A DNA stretch of 49,170 nucleotides from Candidatus Pacebacteria bacterium CG_4_9_14_0_2_um_filter_40_15. Its GTDB lineage: Bacteria; Patescibacteriota; Microgenomatia; UBA1400; PJMF01. Shown here piece by piece: positions 25,831 through 35,470 of this stretch. Both the position numbers and the translations under genes were made by a program. The notes under the pieces were generated by a model. The model searched no databases, was not told where the DNA came from, and worked only from the letters and a program-made list of their open reading frames with translations. How positions within the stretch are numbered: position 1 is the stretch's first letter; every line of letters starts with the position of its first letter. The stretch is taken from positions 1 through 49,170 of the forward strand of contig PFRS01000004.1 in assembly GCA_002788675.1 (NCBI GenBank), in the 5' to 3' direction.

Positions 25831-27285
25831 CTATTGTATGCGAAACTGTAGTGCTTCTGCAATGTGATCTGCTGAAATACTCTCCTCTCCCTCAACTAGG
25901 GCAATTGTTTGGGCCACCTTTTGACAGTTTTTGTAGCCTCTGGCGGACATTTTGAGCTTTTCATGTGCTCTATTTAGCAGTGTTTTTGCTGAACTGGTGA
26001 GCCTTAGTTCTAGAGAGTAATTTTTGATGGCGGGATGTGCTCGTGCTGTTGCAATCTTTTGTCTGAGTGTGTTGAACTCTGCTGTGGTACTTTTGGTGCT
26101 TTGCGGTTGTGAAAGTGTGTGCGCCTCAATATTTGGCATTCGCGTGAAAAGGTGAAAACGATCTAGCAGTGGTCCAGATAGTTTTGAGTGGTAATGTGTG
26201 AGTGATTGGAGTGTGCATGTACACTCTTTTCCTGGAACTTTGTAGTACCCGCAGGCACATGGATTTCCTGCGGCAAGAAGAGTGACATCAAATGGATATT
26301 TTTTTTCTTTGTGAAATATCGTTCTGGTCAGTTGATGGTTTTCGAGCGGAACCCTGAGGGCGGTGAGTATTTTTTTTGAAAATTCTGGTAGCTCATCGAG
26401 AAATAGTATGCCTGTATGAGCTTGTTCGAGCAGACATGGCTCAGCTGTGTTATTGGCACCAAATAGTTGGGCAAACGATGTGGCGTTTTGAGGCGCTATC
26501 CAAGGCCTGGTTAGCCGAACGGTATTTTGTTTAGTTACCAGTGTGTGTATCATTTGATTGTCTATGAATTCTGAGCTGGTGGGAGGCGGCTGCAGTTCTG
26601 CAGCCGCCTGCGCCAACAGTGTTTTGCCATTTCCAGGTGGCCCACTCAGAAATAATCTGTGTTTGCCTGCTACCGCAAGAGTAATTGCCCTCTTAGCAGT
26701 GTATTGGCCAGAAATGAGTGAGTATGCTTGGGGTTCTGGAATGAAAAATTGGGGAATGATTGTTGTGTGTACTGCTTTTCTTGGATGCTGGCAGTGTGCG
26801 ATGTATTCAGAAATGTGTGCGAAGCCAAATACAGGGCAGTTAGTGACAGTTGCAACCATCTTGGCTGTGTCTTTAGCAACAAAAAAACGTTTGAATCCTG
26901 TTTCCTGGGCAGCGATAGCTAGGGCAAGTATTCCTGGAGTTGATCGGATTGTGCCGTCTAAGGTAATTTCACCCATGTAGATTTCATTTTCATTTGGAGT
27001 GGTAGAAATGCCACTGAGAGCTAACAGGCTGGCCATGAGTGCAAAATCGAGTGCACTATCTGTAGTTCCAGATAGTTGAGGCTGAACTCGTGTAAGTACT
27101 CGCCTATGTGGTACTGGAATCGAGAATTTAGTGAGTAGCGTAAGTACTTTGGTTTTAAGCGCTTTATTTTCAGTTGTAGGTATGCCACTGATGAAATATG
27201 AAGGAATTCCGGGAGTGCTCTCAGTTTCAATTTCAACCTGGGTGGGACCATATTTTTGAAACACAGCGCTGTTGAAGGTAGCCAT
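25831..27285 (-). CDS. comM: YifB/ComM family Mg-chelatase-like AAA ATPase
   Basis: GPPGNGKTLLAQAAAELQP, LFLDELPEFSKKILTALRVPLE, AAGNPCACGYY. Confidence 0.92.
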   Translation of the reverse strand: MATFNSAVFQKYGPTQVEIETESTPGIPSYFISGIPTTENKALKTKVLTLLTKFSIPVPHRRVLTRVQPQLSGTTDSALDFALMASLLALSGISTTPNENEIYMGEITLDGTIRSTPGILALAIAAQETGFKRFFVAKDTAKMVATVTNCPVFGFAHISEYIAHCQHPRKAVHTTIIPQFFIPEPQAYSLISGQYTAKRAITLAVAGKHRLFLSGPPGNGKTLLAQAAAELQPPPTSSEFIDNQMIHTLVTKQNTVRLTRPWIAPQNATSFAQLFGANNTAEPCLLEQAHTGILFLDELPEFSKKILTALRVPLENHQLTRTIFHKEKKYPFDVTLLAAGNPCACGYYKVPGKECTCTLQSLTHYHSKLSGPLLDRFHLFTRMPNIEAHTLSQPQSTKSTTAEFNTLRQKIATARAHPAIKNYSLELRLTSSAKTLLNRAHEKLKMSARGYKNCQKVAQTIALVEGEESISADHIAEALQFRIQ

Positions 27286-27483
27286 GAGTATAGTCTAGTT
27301 TAGATTTCTGACTTTTTACTGACGTCTACTTAGGTTTGGCCTTGAATATTTAACATATTTATATATAATATGGGACGTTGTAGTGCGCATTATTCACCTT
27401 AATGTAATGTTAATGTGCGATACGACTCGTTCATTAACACTGCATTTTTTTATCGGAAATAATTTCCGGAGGATTTGAACAAC

Positions 27484-27852
27484 ATGAAAAGTTTCATGGC
27501 TCGTTTGAAAGGCCCCTATGTGGGAGCCGCAATTTTGCTGGCTCTCTTGTTGGGGTTTGGCTGGGTGCTGGGGGTGGTCTCCATGGCAGGGCTACCGTTT
27601 TGGTTTGCACTTCCACTCTTAGTGGTGCTGTTAGAAGCACCATATGCAATCGTGAAGGTTGCTGGTAAGACTCCAGGCTGGAAAAGCTTTATAGCATATC
27701 AAGTTACCTTTTTTATTATAACTTGGGCAGTTGATGTGCCCGTTGCTGGAGCGGGCTTTGTCGTCCGCGTGATTTTTTTCACGCTGGCCTTCATGGCCTG
27801 CAAGCTCCCAGAAGTTATGGCGCGTCGGAAGTTAGCGACGCGTCAAGATTAG
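27484..27852 (+). CDS. small multi-TM membrane protein
   Basis: GGAGG SD upstream; hydrophobic 122-aa ORF. Confidence 0.75.
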   Translation: MKSFMARLKGPYVGAAILLALLLGFGWVLGVVSMAGLPFWFALPLLVVLLEAPYAIVKVAGKTPGWKSFIAYQVTFFIITWAVDVPVAGAGFVVRVIFFTLAFMACKLPEVMARRKLATRQD

Positions 27853-27880
27853 TTTCATACAATTAGATATGCAGTGTTAA

Positions 27881-27912
27881 AAAAGGGGCGGTCCGTAGGA
27901 CCGCCCCTTTTT
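27881..27912. terminator. bidirectional intrinsic terminator between convergent genes
   Basis: AAAAGGGGCGGTCC-GTA-GGACCGCCCCTTTTT. Confidence 0.93.
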
Positions 27913-27939
27913 GCTATTCAATTTCAACAGAAAAGAAAG

Positions 27940-28983
27940 TTACATAACTTTCATAACTTGTTCAACAAGTCGGTTGCAGTACCCCCACTCGTTGTCGTAC
28001 CAGCTAATAACTTTAAGTAGATTGCCACCAACCACGTTGGTGAGGGCGAGGTCTACAATAGAAGATTCGCTGCGACCTACAATGTCGGAAGACACGACTG
28101 GATCGTGGGTGACGGCAAGGATGCCTGCCCACTCTGGTTTGTTTGATTCCTCTTCGAGCATTTTGTTGACTTCTTCGATGGTGACGTCACGCTTCGTTAC
28201 AAAGACTAGGTCAGAGAGTGATCCAACTGGGGTTGGGACACGAATGGCAAGGCCATCGAAGATACCTTTGATTTCAGGAATGATCTCAGTTGTAGCAATC
28301 GCAGCACCAGTGCTGGTTGGAATAATATTTTCAGCAGCACTACGGGCTCTGCGCATATCACCGTGAGAGTTGTCTTGTACATTTTGATCGTCGGTGTATG
28401 AGTGAATGGTGGTGAGAAATGCCTTTTCAATTCCGTAGTGTTTTGAGATGAGTCGAACAACCGGGGCAACACAGTTGGTGGTACACGATGCGTTAGAGAA
28501 CACGTGGGTTTTTTTTGTGAAGTCGTTTACACCCAGCACACTGGTACTTACTTCTCCACCCTTTGCTGGTGCACTAATAATTACATTTTTAGCGCCGCCC
28601 TCAAAGTGTTGAGAAGCTTTTTCTTCACTAGTGAAAACTCCAGTACTATCAATCACAACATCAACGCCATACTTGCCCCAAGGAATAAGTTTAGGGTCTC
28701 GTTGTGCCGTGATACAAATGCGGCGGTCACCGATTTTTATATTTCCTAGGACCGGGTTGCTGTTTGACACGTCGGCTTTTGACTGTTCTCGCTCAACAGT
28801 TATTTCTTCACCAAATACGCCATAGTTTGAGTCGTACTTAAGGAGGTGCACCCACTGCTCTATTTCCATAGAGCCAGAAGTGTTTATTAGTACTAATTCG
28901 CTGTCGTCTCTGTGATTTTCCCACCAGACGCGTAGACTGGTTCTACCAATTCTTCCAAAACCATTGATACCGAAAGTTTGCAT
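27940..28983 (-). CDS. gap: glyceraldehyde-3-phosphate dehydrogenase
   Basis: INGFGRIGR, SNASCTTNCVAP, SWYDNEWGYCNR. Confidence 0.97.
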   Translation of the reverse strand: MQTFGINGFGRIGRTSLRVWWENHRDDSELVLINTSGSMEIEQWVHLLKYDSNYGVFGEEITVEREQSKADVSNSNPVLGNIKIGDRRICITAQRDPKLIPWGKYGVDVVIDSTGVFTSEEKASQHFEGGAKNVIISAPAKGGEVSTSVLGVNDFTKKTHVFSNASCTTNCVAPVVRLISKHYGIEKAFLTTIHSYTDDQNVQDNSHGDMRRARSAAENIIPTSTGAAIATTEIIPEIKGIFDGLAIRVPTPVGSLSDLVFVTKRDVTIEEVNKMLEEESNKPEWAGILAVTHDPVVSSDIVGRSESSIVDLALTNVVGGNLLKVISWYDNEWGYCNRLVEQVMKVM

Positions 28984-29216
28984 ATAAATCCTTTCAAAAT
29001 TACATCCTCGATGTATAGATCAGTATAGCGCATCTGAAGTATCGCTTCTAGTGAAAAGTATGTCAGATCTGAAAACTGCTATTGGCCATTAGCAGTCAAA
29101 AGGAAATACTGCTAAAAAAAGCCGAATGGCGTTTTCTGCGCTCCATCCGGCTATTATTATACTCTATTGATGCTTATTGATATCTTTAGGTGTAGTTTGA
29201 TATCTTTAATATAAGC

Positions 29217-29954
29217 TTAGACCAGTTCTGTTTTTACATCATTGGCGACGTAGGTGCCAATATCTTCACCATCAATGGCCTCGATAAGGTTATTGCCTTT
29301 GAAAAGTTCGAAGACCATGACTGGCATGTCATTTTCTTTAGACATAGCAAGTGCACTGGTGTCCATAACTTGTACTTCATCCATTTCGATTGCATCTTTA
29401 AAGCTAATGGTTTTATATCGCTTGGCATCATCATGTTTTTCGGGATCTTTGTCGAAAATTCCATCAACTTTTGTAGCCTTCATGAGCACGTCACATTTAA
29501 GCTCAAGGGCATGCAGTGAAGCACCTGTGTCGGTGGTTACGTAGGGAACACCAGTTCCAGCACCAAGAATGACTACACGACCTTTTTCCATGTGTCGAAT
29601 TGCTTTACGACGAATGAAGTTTTCTGCTACAGCTGGCATTTGCAGGGCTGATTGTAAGCGAGTTGGTACGCCAACTTTTTCTAAAGCATCCTGAAGGGCC
29701 AGGCCATTCATGACAGTGGCCATCATACCCATGTAGTCGGCAGTTGCGCGATCGATTCCATTTTTAGAACCAGCTATTCCGCGGAAAATATTGCCTCCAC
29801 CAATAACAACAGCAACTTCTACATGTTTTGTATATACCTCTTTGATTTTTTCAGCCACGGCGAGTGCCGCTTGGGGATCAATTCCATACGGGCGGTCACC
29901 CATCATTGACTCTCCTCCGACTTTGAGTAGAATTCGTTTGAAACGTGTTGACAT
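29217..29954 (-). CDS. pyrH: UMP kinase
   Basis: RILLKVGGESMMG, VVIGGGNIFRG, MGMMATVMNGLAL. Confidence 0.96.
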   Translation of the reverse strand: MSTRFKRILLKVGGESMMGDRPYGIDPQAALAVAEKIKEVYTKHVEVAVVIGGGNIFRGIAGSKNGIDRATADYMGMMATVMNGLALQDALEKVGVPTRLQSALQMPAVAENFIRRKAIRHMEKGRVVILGAGTGVPYVTTDTGASLHALELKCDVLMKATKVDGIFDKDPEKHDDAKRYKTISFKDAIEMDEVQVMDTSALAMSKENDMPVMVFELFKGNNLIEAIDGEDIGTYVANDVKTELV

Positions 29955-30006
29955 ACAGTCCTCCTTTTCCTAAAAAAAAACCAACTTGGCTGGCGTTGGC
30001 TCTGTA

Positions 30007-31038
30007 TTATATATGTAGTTTTGCTTTAAGTCTAAGCCATTTCCAACGTAGGTTATCCACTAGACGGAACATTCCATACATACTTGGATTTGTGACCAGA
30101 TCATAGGTGCCCAGGAACTCAACGAGATCTCCACCATAGCCTTCTTTAAAGCGGTGAAAACCATACCAAGAACTCTTTTTATCTGGCTCAGGTCCCAAGC
30201 TTCCCCACATATCAAAGTGTGAACAACCTTGTGCTTTGCCAAATTTAATCATCTCCCACATCATGAGGTTACTAGCCATTACGTCGCGATTTTCGCGTCG
30301 GCTGGCACCGTATGGATAATACAATACGCCGTTATGCATAAACATAATCCAAGAAACTAGAATTTTGCCTTGGTAGACGGCATTGAAAATGCGCATCATG
30401 CCAGTACCTTGCAGGTTCTCAAACATATTTTTGAAGTAAGTCTCGTTGTGGGCATAGAAGCCCTGACGATTAGTTGTTTCTTTAAGAATGTCTAAGTATT
30501 GCTCAATACCCTCAAGACTGGTGTTCTCAAAAATTTGTACACCTTTTTTTGCTGCTAAATTGACGTTGTAACGAGTTTTACTTTTCAGGTTTTCAAACAG
30601 TTTTTCTTCAGTTGGAGTTAAATCGAGTAAAAATGAATATTTTGTAAAAAGTGCTCTGCCTGGTTGCGCACCGTTTTCTGTTAAGAATTTGTGAATATGT
30701 GCGTGAGCTGAAGGCGTACCTACTTTTTGTGCAATGTTAGGTTCAAGTTTAATAAAGAGTGCATTATGCTGGCCAGCAAGTTCTTTGAGTGCTGCAAGTT
30801 GATTCCCGTCTGGCATTTCGCCTTTAGGAAAGTAGCCAACATTTTGACCAAATAATGGAATTGGATGAAAGGTAATTTGAAAGCCCTTTTTAAGAGTATT
30901 GCCTTCAAAAACTCCTAGGCGAGCAACTGACACACCTGTGGTTTTACGGAAATCGCCCCATTCCCAAGTCTGCAATGGATGCTGCACGGCGGCATTATAT
31001 GCTTCTCTTTCTTCTGGACGTATTTCTCTAATAATCAT
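30007..31038 (-). CDS. FemAB/FemX-family peptidoglycan aminoacyltransferase
   Basis: TWEWGDFRKTTG...KSKTRYNVNLAAKKGV...YYPYGAS...WGSLG...FHRFKEGYGG. Confidence 0.88.
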   Translation of the reverse strand: MIIREIRPEEREAYNAAVQHPLQTWEWGDFRKTTGVSVARLGVFEGNTLKKGFQITFHPIPLFGQNVGYFPKGEMPDGNQLAALKELAGQHNALFIKLEPNIAQKVGTPSAHAHIHKFLTENGAQPGRALFTKYSFLLDLTPTEEKLFENLKSKTRYNVNLAAKKGVQIFENTSLEGIEQYLDILKETTNRQGFYAHNETYFKNMFENLQGTGMMRIFNAVYQGKILVSWIMFMHNGVLYYPYGASRRENRDVMASNLMMWEMIKFGKAQGCSHFDMWGSLGPEPDKKSSWYGFHRFKEGYGGDLVEFLGTYDLVTNPSMYGMFRLVDNLRWKWLRLKAKLHI

Positions 31039-31146
31039 ACTGTGTGGTTAGTGGTACTATCTGTACCATTTGTCATTATATAAAGAATATGGGTGTCTGG
31101 CTAGTGAGGGAACTGGTTTTTGCTTAGCCAGTTTGGCTGTAGTGAG

Positions 31147-33135
31147 CTAAAAGTCGACCAAATCATCAATATCAATGTCGCCGCTCAGGACGCCATCAAT
31201 CAGATCATCATCAACCGGCACAATACGTCGAGTTTTAGTGTAGGCTGGGGTGCGCTCCTTGTTTGAGTAGTTGTTATATCCGTTGTATGAGTTGTTTTTT
31301 TTGTCGGTGTAGTTACTTGAACCACGACCAATATGTTCGATTAAATGTGCGGAAATATCGGTAATAAATCGACTGCGAATGGCTGGTGTAGTTGTTCCAT
31401 ATTGAAAACGACTGCGTGCATGAGTCATGTACAGTTTTTGTTTTGCTCGAGTAATACCGACGTAGCACAAGCGGCGTTCCTCTTCCATTTGAGCCGCATC
31501 AAAGAGCGAACGAGAATGTGGGAGTAGCCCATCTTCCATACCTGCCATGCAAACAATGGTAAATTCAAGTCCTTTGGCTGCATGTAAACTCATCAGGTTT
31601 ACGGAATTTTCTTCTTCAGGGAGTGCATCTTTAAGATAGTCATTTTGAATCAGGGCAACATTTTCTAAAAATTGGTGTGGCGTGTCGAATTGGCTGGCAA
31701 CGTTAAGTAACTCTTGAATGTTTCCCAGGCGCTGAAGGTGTTCTTCAGTTTCTTTTGAGTATTTTGACTGGTAGTCGGTGATTTCAAGGAGTGTTTTGAG
31801 TAACTCAACGGGGTCTGTTTCGATAAGCTCAGCATTTTTTTGTTTATGAATCCAAGCCGAAAGCGTTGCTAAACGACGTTTTCCCAGTTTAGTGATTCTG
31901 GATAAACTCACAGAATCTTGCTGATTAAGTGTGTATCGTAAGTAGGCAATCATGTCTTTAACTTCACTGCGCTCATAAAATTTTGTGCCGCCAATAAGGC
32001 GATACGGAATACCTGCACTAATCAGTGCTTCTTCAAACTCACGAGACTGTGCGTTTGTGCGATACAAAATAGCAATATCACTGTACGAAAGGCCTTCTTT
32101 AATCACATGATTGCGAATGTAGGTGACCACTTGCTTTGCCTCTTCTCTGCTACCTTCAGCTTCAAAACAGGTAATCAAATCGCCTGCATCCTTTTCAGTC
32201 CAAAGTTTTAAAATGGGATGAGACGTATTGAGTGAAATCACATCGGTTGCGGCATCGAGAATATTTTGCTTTGAGCGGTAATTCTGTTCCAAACGGTATT
32301 CAGTAATTTTGGGAAAGTCCTTTTTAAGCTGCATCATGTTTTTGTAGTTCGCACCTCGCCAAGCGTAAATACTTTGACTGAAGTCACCGACTACATAGAT
32401 ATTGTTTTGAGGTGCTGCAAAAATTTTTGAAAGCTGATATTGGACGGTGTTGGTGTCTTGGTACTCATCGATCAGAACGTGTTTAAAGAGCGTTTGATAC
32501 TTTGTGCGGATAGTTTCATTATTTTGAAGCAACTTGAGGGTTTTAAGAAGCAAATCATCAAAGTCGACGGCCTGAGCTTTAATAAGTTCAGCTTCGTATA
32601 TGGTATACAATTTGCCGACAAAAGTTTGGAAGGCGCCAGTTGCCATTTCTTTATATTCTTTTGGTGAAACTATTTCGTTTTTTGCATTTGAAATTGCCCC
32701 TAACGCCGCTTTAGGGTTAAATTCTGCTTTATCAAAACCATGGCTCTTGTAGATATTTTTGATAAGCTGATCTTGGTCACCACTATCGTAAATGACGAAA
32801 TTTTGATCTAAGCCAATATACATGCCGTCGATACGCAGAATTTTTGCGCAGAGACTATGAAAGGTGCCTGAATATGGCAGTCGACTGCCTGTTTGTTGTT
32901 GAATTCTATCTTTAATTTCTCCGGCTGCTTTATTGGTGAAGGTAACCACTAAAATTTCGTGTGGTTTAATATTTTTTTCTGCGATGAGCCAGGAGACTCT
33001 AGTGGTTAAAACTGTAGTTTTTCCCGATCCAGCACCTGCTAACACCATGGCTGGACCTTCGGGATGCAGCACGGCTTTTTTTTGATCAGGATTGAGTTTT
33101 TCGAGTAAGGTTTCGGGAATCATAACGAAATACAT
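31147..33135 (-). CDS. UvrD/PcrA-type superfamily 1 DNA helicase
   Basis: LNPDQKKAVLHPEGPAMVLAGAGSGKTTVL, DEYQDTN, YRTNAQSR, MSLHAAKGLEF. Confidence 0.95.
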   Translation of the reverse strand: MYFVMIPETLLEKLNPDQKKAVLHPEGPAMVLAGAGSGKTTVLTTRVSWLIAEKNIKPHEILVVTFTNKAAGEIKDRIQQQTGSRLPYSGTFHSLCAKILRIDGMYIGLDQNFVIYDSGDQDQLIKNIYKSHGFDKAEFNPKAALGAISNAKNEIVSPKEYKEMATGAFQTFVGKLYTIYEAELIKAQAVDFDDLLLKTLKLLQNNETIRTKYQTLFKHVLIDEYQDTNTVQYQLSKIFAAPQNNIYVVGDFSQSIYAWRGANYKNMMQLKKDFPKITEYRLEQNYRSKQNILDAATDVISLNTSHPILKLWTEKDAGDLITCFEAEGSREEAKQVVTYIRNHVIKEGLSYSDIAILYRTNAQSREFEEALISAGIPYRLIGGTKFYERSEVKDMIAYLRYTLNQQDSVSLSRITKLGKRRLATLSAWIHKQKNAELIETDPVELLKTLLEITDYQSKYSKETEEHLQRLGNIQELLNVASQFDTPHQFLENVALIQNDYLKDALPEEENSVNLMSLHAAKGLEFTIVCMAGMEDGLLPHSRSLFDAAQMEEERRLCYVGITRAKQKLYMTHARSRFQYGTTTPAIRSRFITDISAHLIEHIGRGSSNYTDKKNNSYNGYNNYSNKERTPAYTKTRRIVPVDDDLIDGVLSGDIDIDDLVDF

Positions 33136-33217
33136 ACTAGCATGGAAACAGGGTGTTGTTGAGGTTTAGTTTTTGTATATGATTTCTTGAATTGAGCCGT
33201 AGAAGGTAAAAATAGGC

Positions 33218-33247
33218 AAAAAAAACCGGCGTATAAAAATACGCCGG
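33218..33247 (-). terminator. terminator of the 39-aa small membrane ORF
   Basis: CCGGCGTAT-AAAA-ATACGCCGG with T-run on the minus strand. Confidence 0.85.
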
Positions 33248-33260
33248 CTGTACTGCTTAA

Positions 33261-33380
33261 TTAATGAATTGTGGAGAGCAATATTGCTGCCCATAATCCT
33301 AAAATTTCAAAAAAGATAAAAATGGCTGCCAGAGACAGCCCCAATCCGATAAGAACTTGGACTAGTTCATTTAATGTCAC
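33261..33380 (-). CDS. 39-aa small membrane protein (GTG start)
   Basis: AAGGAG SD 8 nt before GTG; MTLNELVQVLIGLGLSLAAIFIFFEILGLWAAILLSTIH; own terminator. Confidence 0.6.
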   Translation of the reverse strand: MTLNELVQVLIGLGLSLAAIFIFFEILGLWAAILLSTIH

Positions 33381-33520
33381 GGTTACTACTCCTTGTTGAA
33401 AAAAATTAATTAAATTAAGGTACCTGCTTATTATATCCTATAACTATTCATTTGTCAAGTCATAGCACCCTAAAATTGGGGTAAATATAGAGAAATTAAG
33501 TCTGGTATACTATTGTTCTT

Positions 33521-34723
33521 GTGCAAAAAATGTCGAAAAGCAACTTTTACCAAAATAATCTGCGCTGGCTCTATGTGATAGAGTTTTTTAGTTCGCTCTA
33601 TTTTATGATTCCGGTGTGGGTAAGCATGGAGTTAACCTATATTTCATTGTCGCAGCTGACCATTATTGAAATAATTATTTTTGGTAGTCAACTTGTTTTA
33701 GAGCTTCCCACCGGTGCATTTGCAGATTTACTTGGAAAACGGATTACCGTGTTTTTGGGCAATGTGATCACGGCTATTTCTATGGTGATGTTTGCACTGG
33801 CTACTTCATTTGAAGGATTTGTGTTGAGTGCCATTTTTATTGGCTTGGGTGCAGCTCTAACTTCTGGTGCCAAAGAAGCGTTACTCTACGACACGCTTAA
33901 ACAAGCTGATAAAGAAGATACCTTCGATCGAGTATCAAGTAAGCAAAATGTTGTGTTCCAAGGGGGCATGGCAGCTGCCACACTGATTGGTGGATTATTA
34001 TGGACGGTTGATTACAAACTTCCGGCCTTACTGAGTGGCTTGGCAGTCTTAGTTGCAGCTGGTGTAACGTTACTAGTTATTGAGCCAGATATTGATTCAG
34101 AAGTATTTACTCTTAAAAACTATATTCAGCAAACAAAGCAAGGATTTAAGGAAGTATTTAGAACAAAATATAGCACTTTACTGTCGTTTTTCTATGCAAC
34201 TATTGGGGCACTTACTTTTAGTGCGAGTACTGTGTTTAGTAAAGTTGTATTTGTAGAGTTACTGTATTCAGAATCCCAGATGGGGGTTTATTTTTCAGTG
34301 GTGAGAATTTTCAATAGTTTGCTCTTATACTTGATGATTTCAAGAACAAAAATCTTGACTCTCAAACGAACCATGTGGTTGTTTGCATTTGCCACACCGC
34401 TAGTATTTTTGCCGGGAACGCTTTTCACCAAAATACTCGTGGTGCCATTTGTGTTGGGTATGATGTGGTTAAGTTCTGCTCGTTGGGTGTTGCTGGGTAA
34501 GTATACAAACAAGGTTTTTACTTCAAAGAATCGAGCCACGGCCATTTCAGCTTTAAGTATGATGGTTGGCATTTTTTACATAGGTATAATGCTCGTATCA
34601 GGTCCTATTATGGAGTATTACCAAAGTGTGTTACCACTCTTTACGTTCTTAGGTGTACTTGCCTTAGTGATTGTGTTGCCATTGGGTATCAGGGTCGCTT
34701 CGCACTCCCCTTCTCAAGAGTAG
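33521..34723 (+). CDS. MFS transporter
   Basis: 12-TM pattern, LELPTGAFADLLGKRITVFLG. Confidence 0.88.
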   Translation: MQKMSKSNFYQNNLRWLYVIEFFSSLYFMIPVWVSMELTYISLSQLTIIEIIIFGSQLVLELPTGAFADLLGKRITVFLGNVITAISMVMFALATSFEGFVLSAIFIGLGAALTSGAKEALLYDTLKQADKEDTFDRVSSKQNVVFQGGMAAATLIGGLLWTVDYKLPALLSGLAVLVAAGVTLLVIEPDIDSEVFTLKNYIQQTKQGFKEVFRTKYSTLLSFFYATIGALTFSASTVFSKVVFVELLYSESQMGVYFSVVRIFNSLLLYLMISRTKILTLKRTMWLFAFATPLVFLPGTLFTKILVVPFVLGMMWLSSARWVLLGKYTNKVFTSKNRATAISALSMMVGIFYIGIMLVSGPIMEYYQSVLPLFTFLGVLALVIVLPLGIRVASHSPSQE

Positions 34724-34745
34724 CTATTTGGGCTATGATGACGGT

Positions 34746-35432
34746 ATGAAAAAACTCCTTATCGCTAATTGGAAATCACACAAAACTTTATCTGAAGTTA
34801 GTGCTTGGATGGACTCATTTGAGAGTAAATTTTCAAAATCTCTACTTGCAAAACATGTTGATATTGCAATTGCTCCAACTGAAGCCTATTTAGCTCAATT
34901 TTCTAATGAAATGCATGCCGAACTTTCGCTGGCAGCACAGGATGTCAGCCCCTTTCCTGTGGGAAAATATACTGGTGCCACCGCTGCTTCTCAACTCGCA
35001 AGTTTGGGTGTGAAGTATGCAATTGTTGGTCATAGTGAGCGACGTCGCTACTTTTCAGAAGATAACACCCAAGTGGCTAATAAAGTTAGACAGTGCGTAG
35101 AAGCTGGAATAATTCCAATTGTCTGTGTCGATGATGAATATGTTTCAACGCAAGCAGCTGCAATAGATTCAGAATACCATTCAAAATGTATCATAGCCTA
35201 TGAAGCACTTTCAGCAATTGGCTCTGGAAATAACATGGATGCAGCACATGTTGCAGAAGTGACAAAACTCATTAATGATGTTTTTGGAGAGGTGCCAGTG
35301 TTGTATGGTGGCAGTGTAAATGCAGGCAATGTTGCTGAGTATGCTGAAATTTCAGATGGTTGGTTGGTTGGGACTGCGTCACTCAAAGTCGATGATTTTT
35401 GGGCATTAGCGCTAGCAGTCTCAAATCTTTAG
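34746..35432 (+). CDS. tpiA: triosephosphate isomerase
   Basis: LIANWKSHKT, YAIVGHSERRRYF, AYEALSAIGSG, VLYGGSVNAGN. Confidence 0.93.
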   Translation: MKKLLIANWKSHKTLSEVSAWMDSFESKFSKSLLAKHVDIAIAPTEAYLAQFSNEMHAELSLAAQDVSPFPVGKYTGATAASQLASLGVKYAIVGHSERRRYFSEDNTQVANKVRQCVEAGIIPIVCVDDEYVSTQAAAIDSEYHSKCIIAYEALSAIGSGNNMDAAHVAEVTKLINDVFGEVPVLYGGSVNAGNVAEYAEISDGWLVGTASLKVDDFWALALAVSNL

Positions 35433-35470
35433 AAACCAATACATACACAATCAATGTAGCGTTGATGAAA

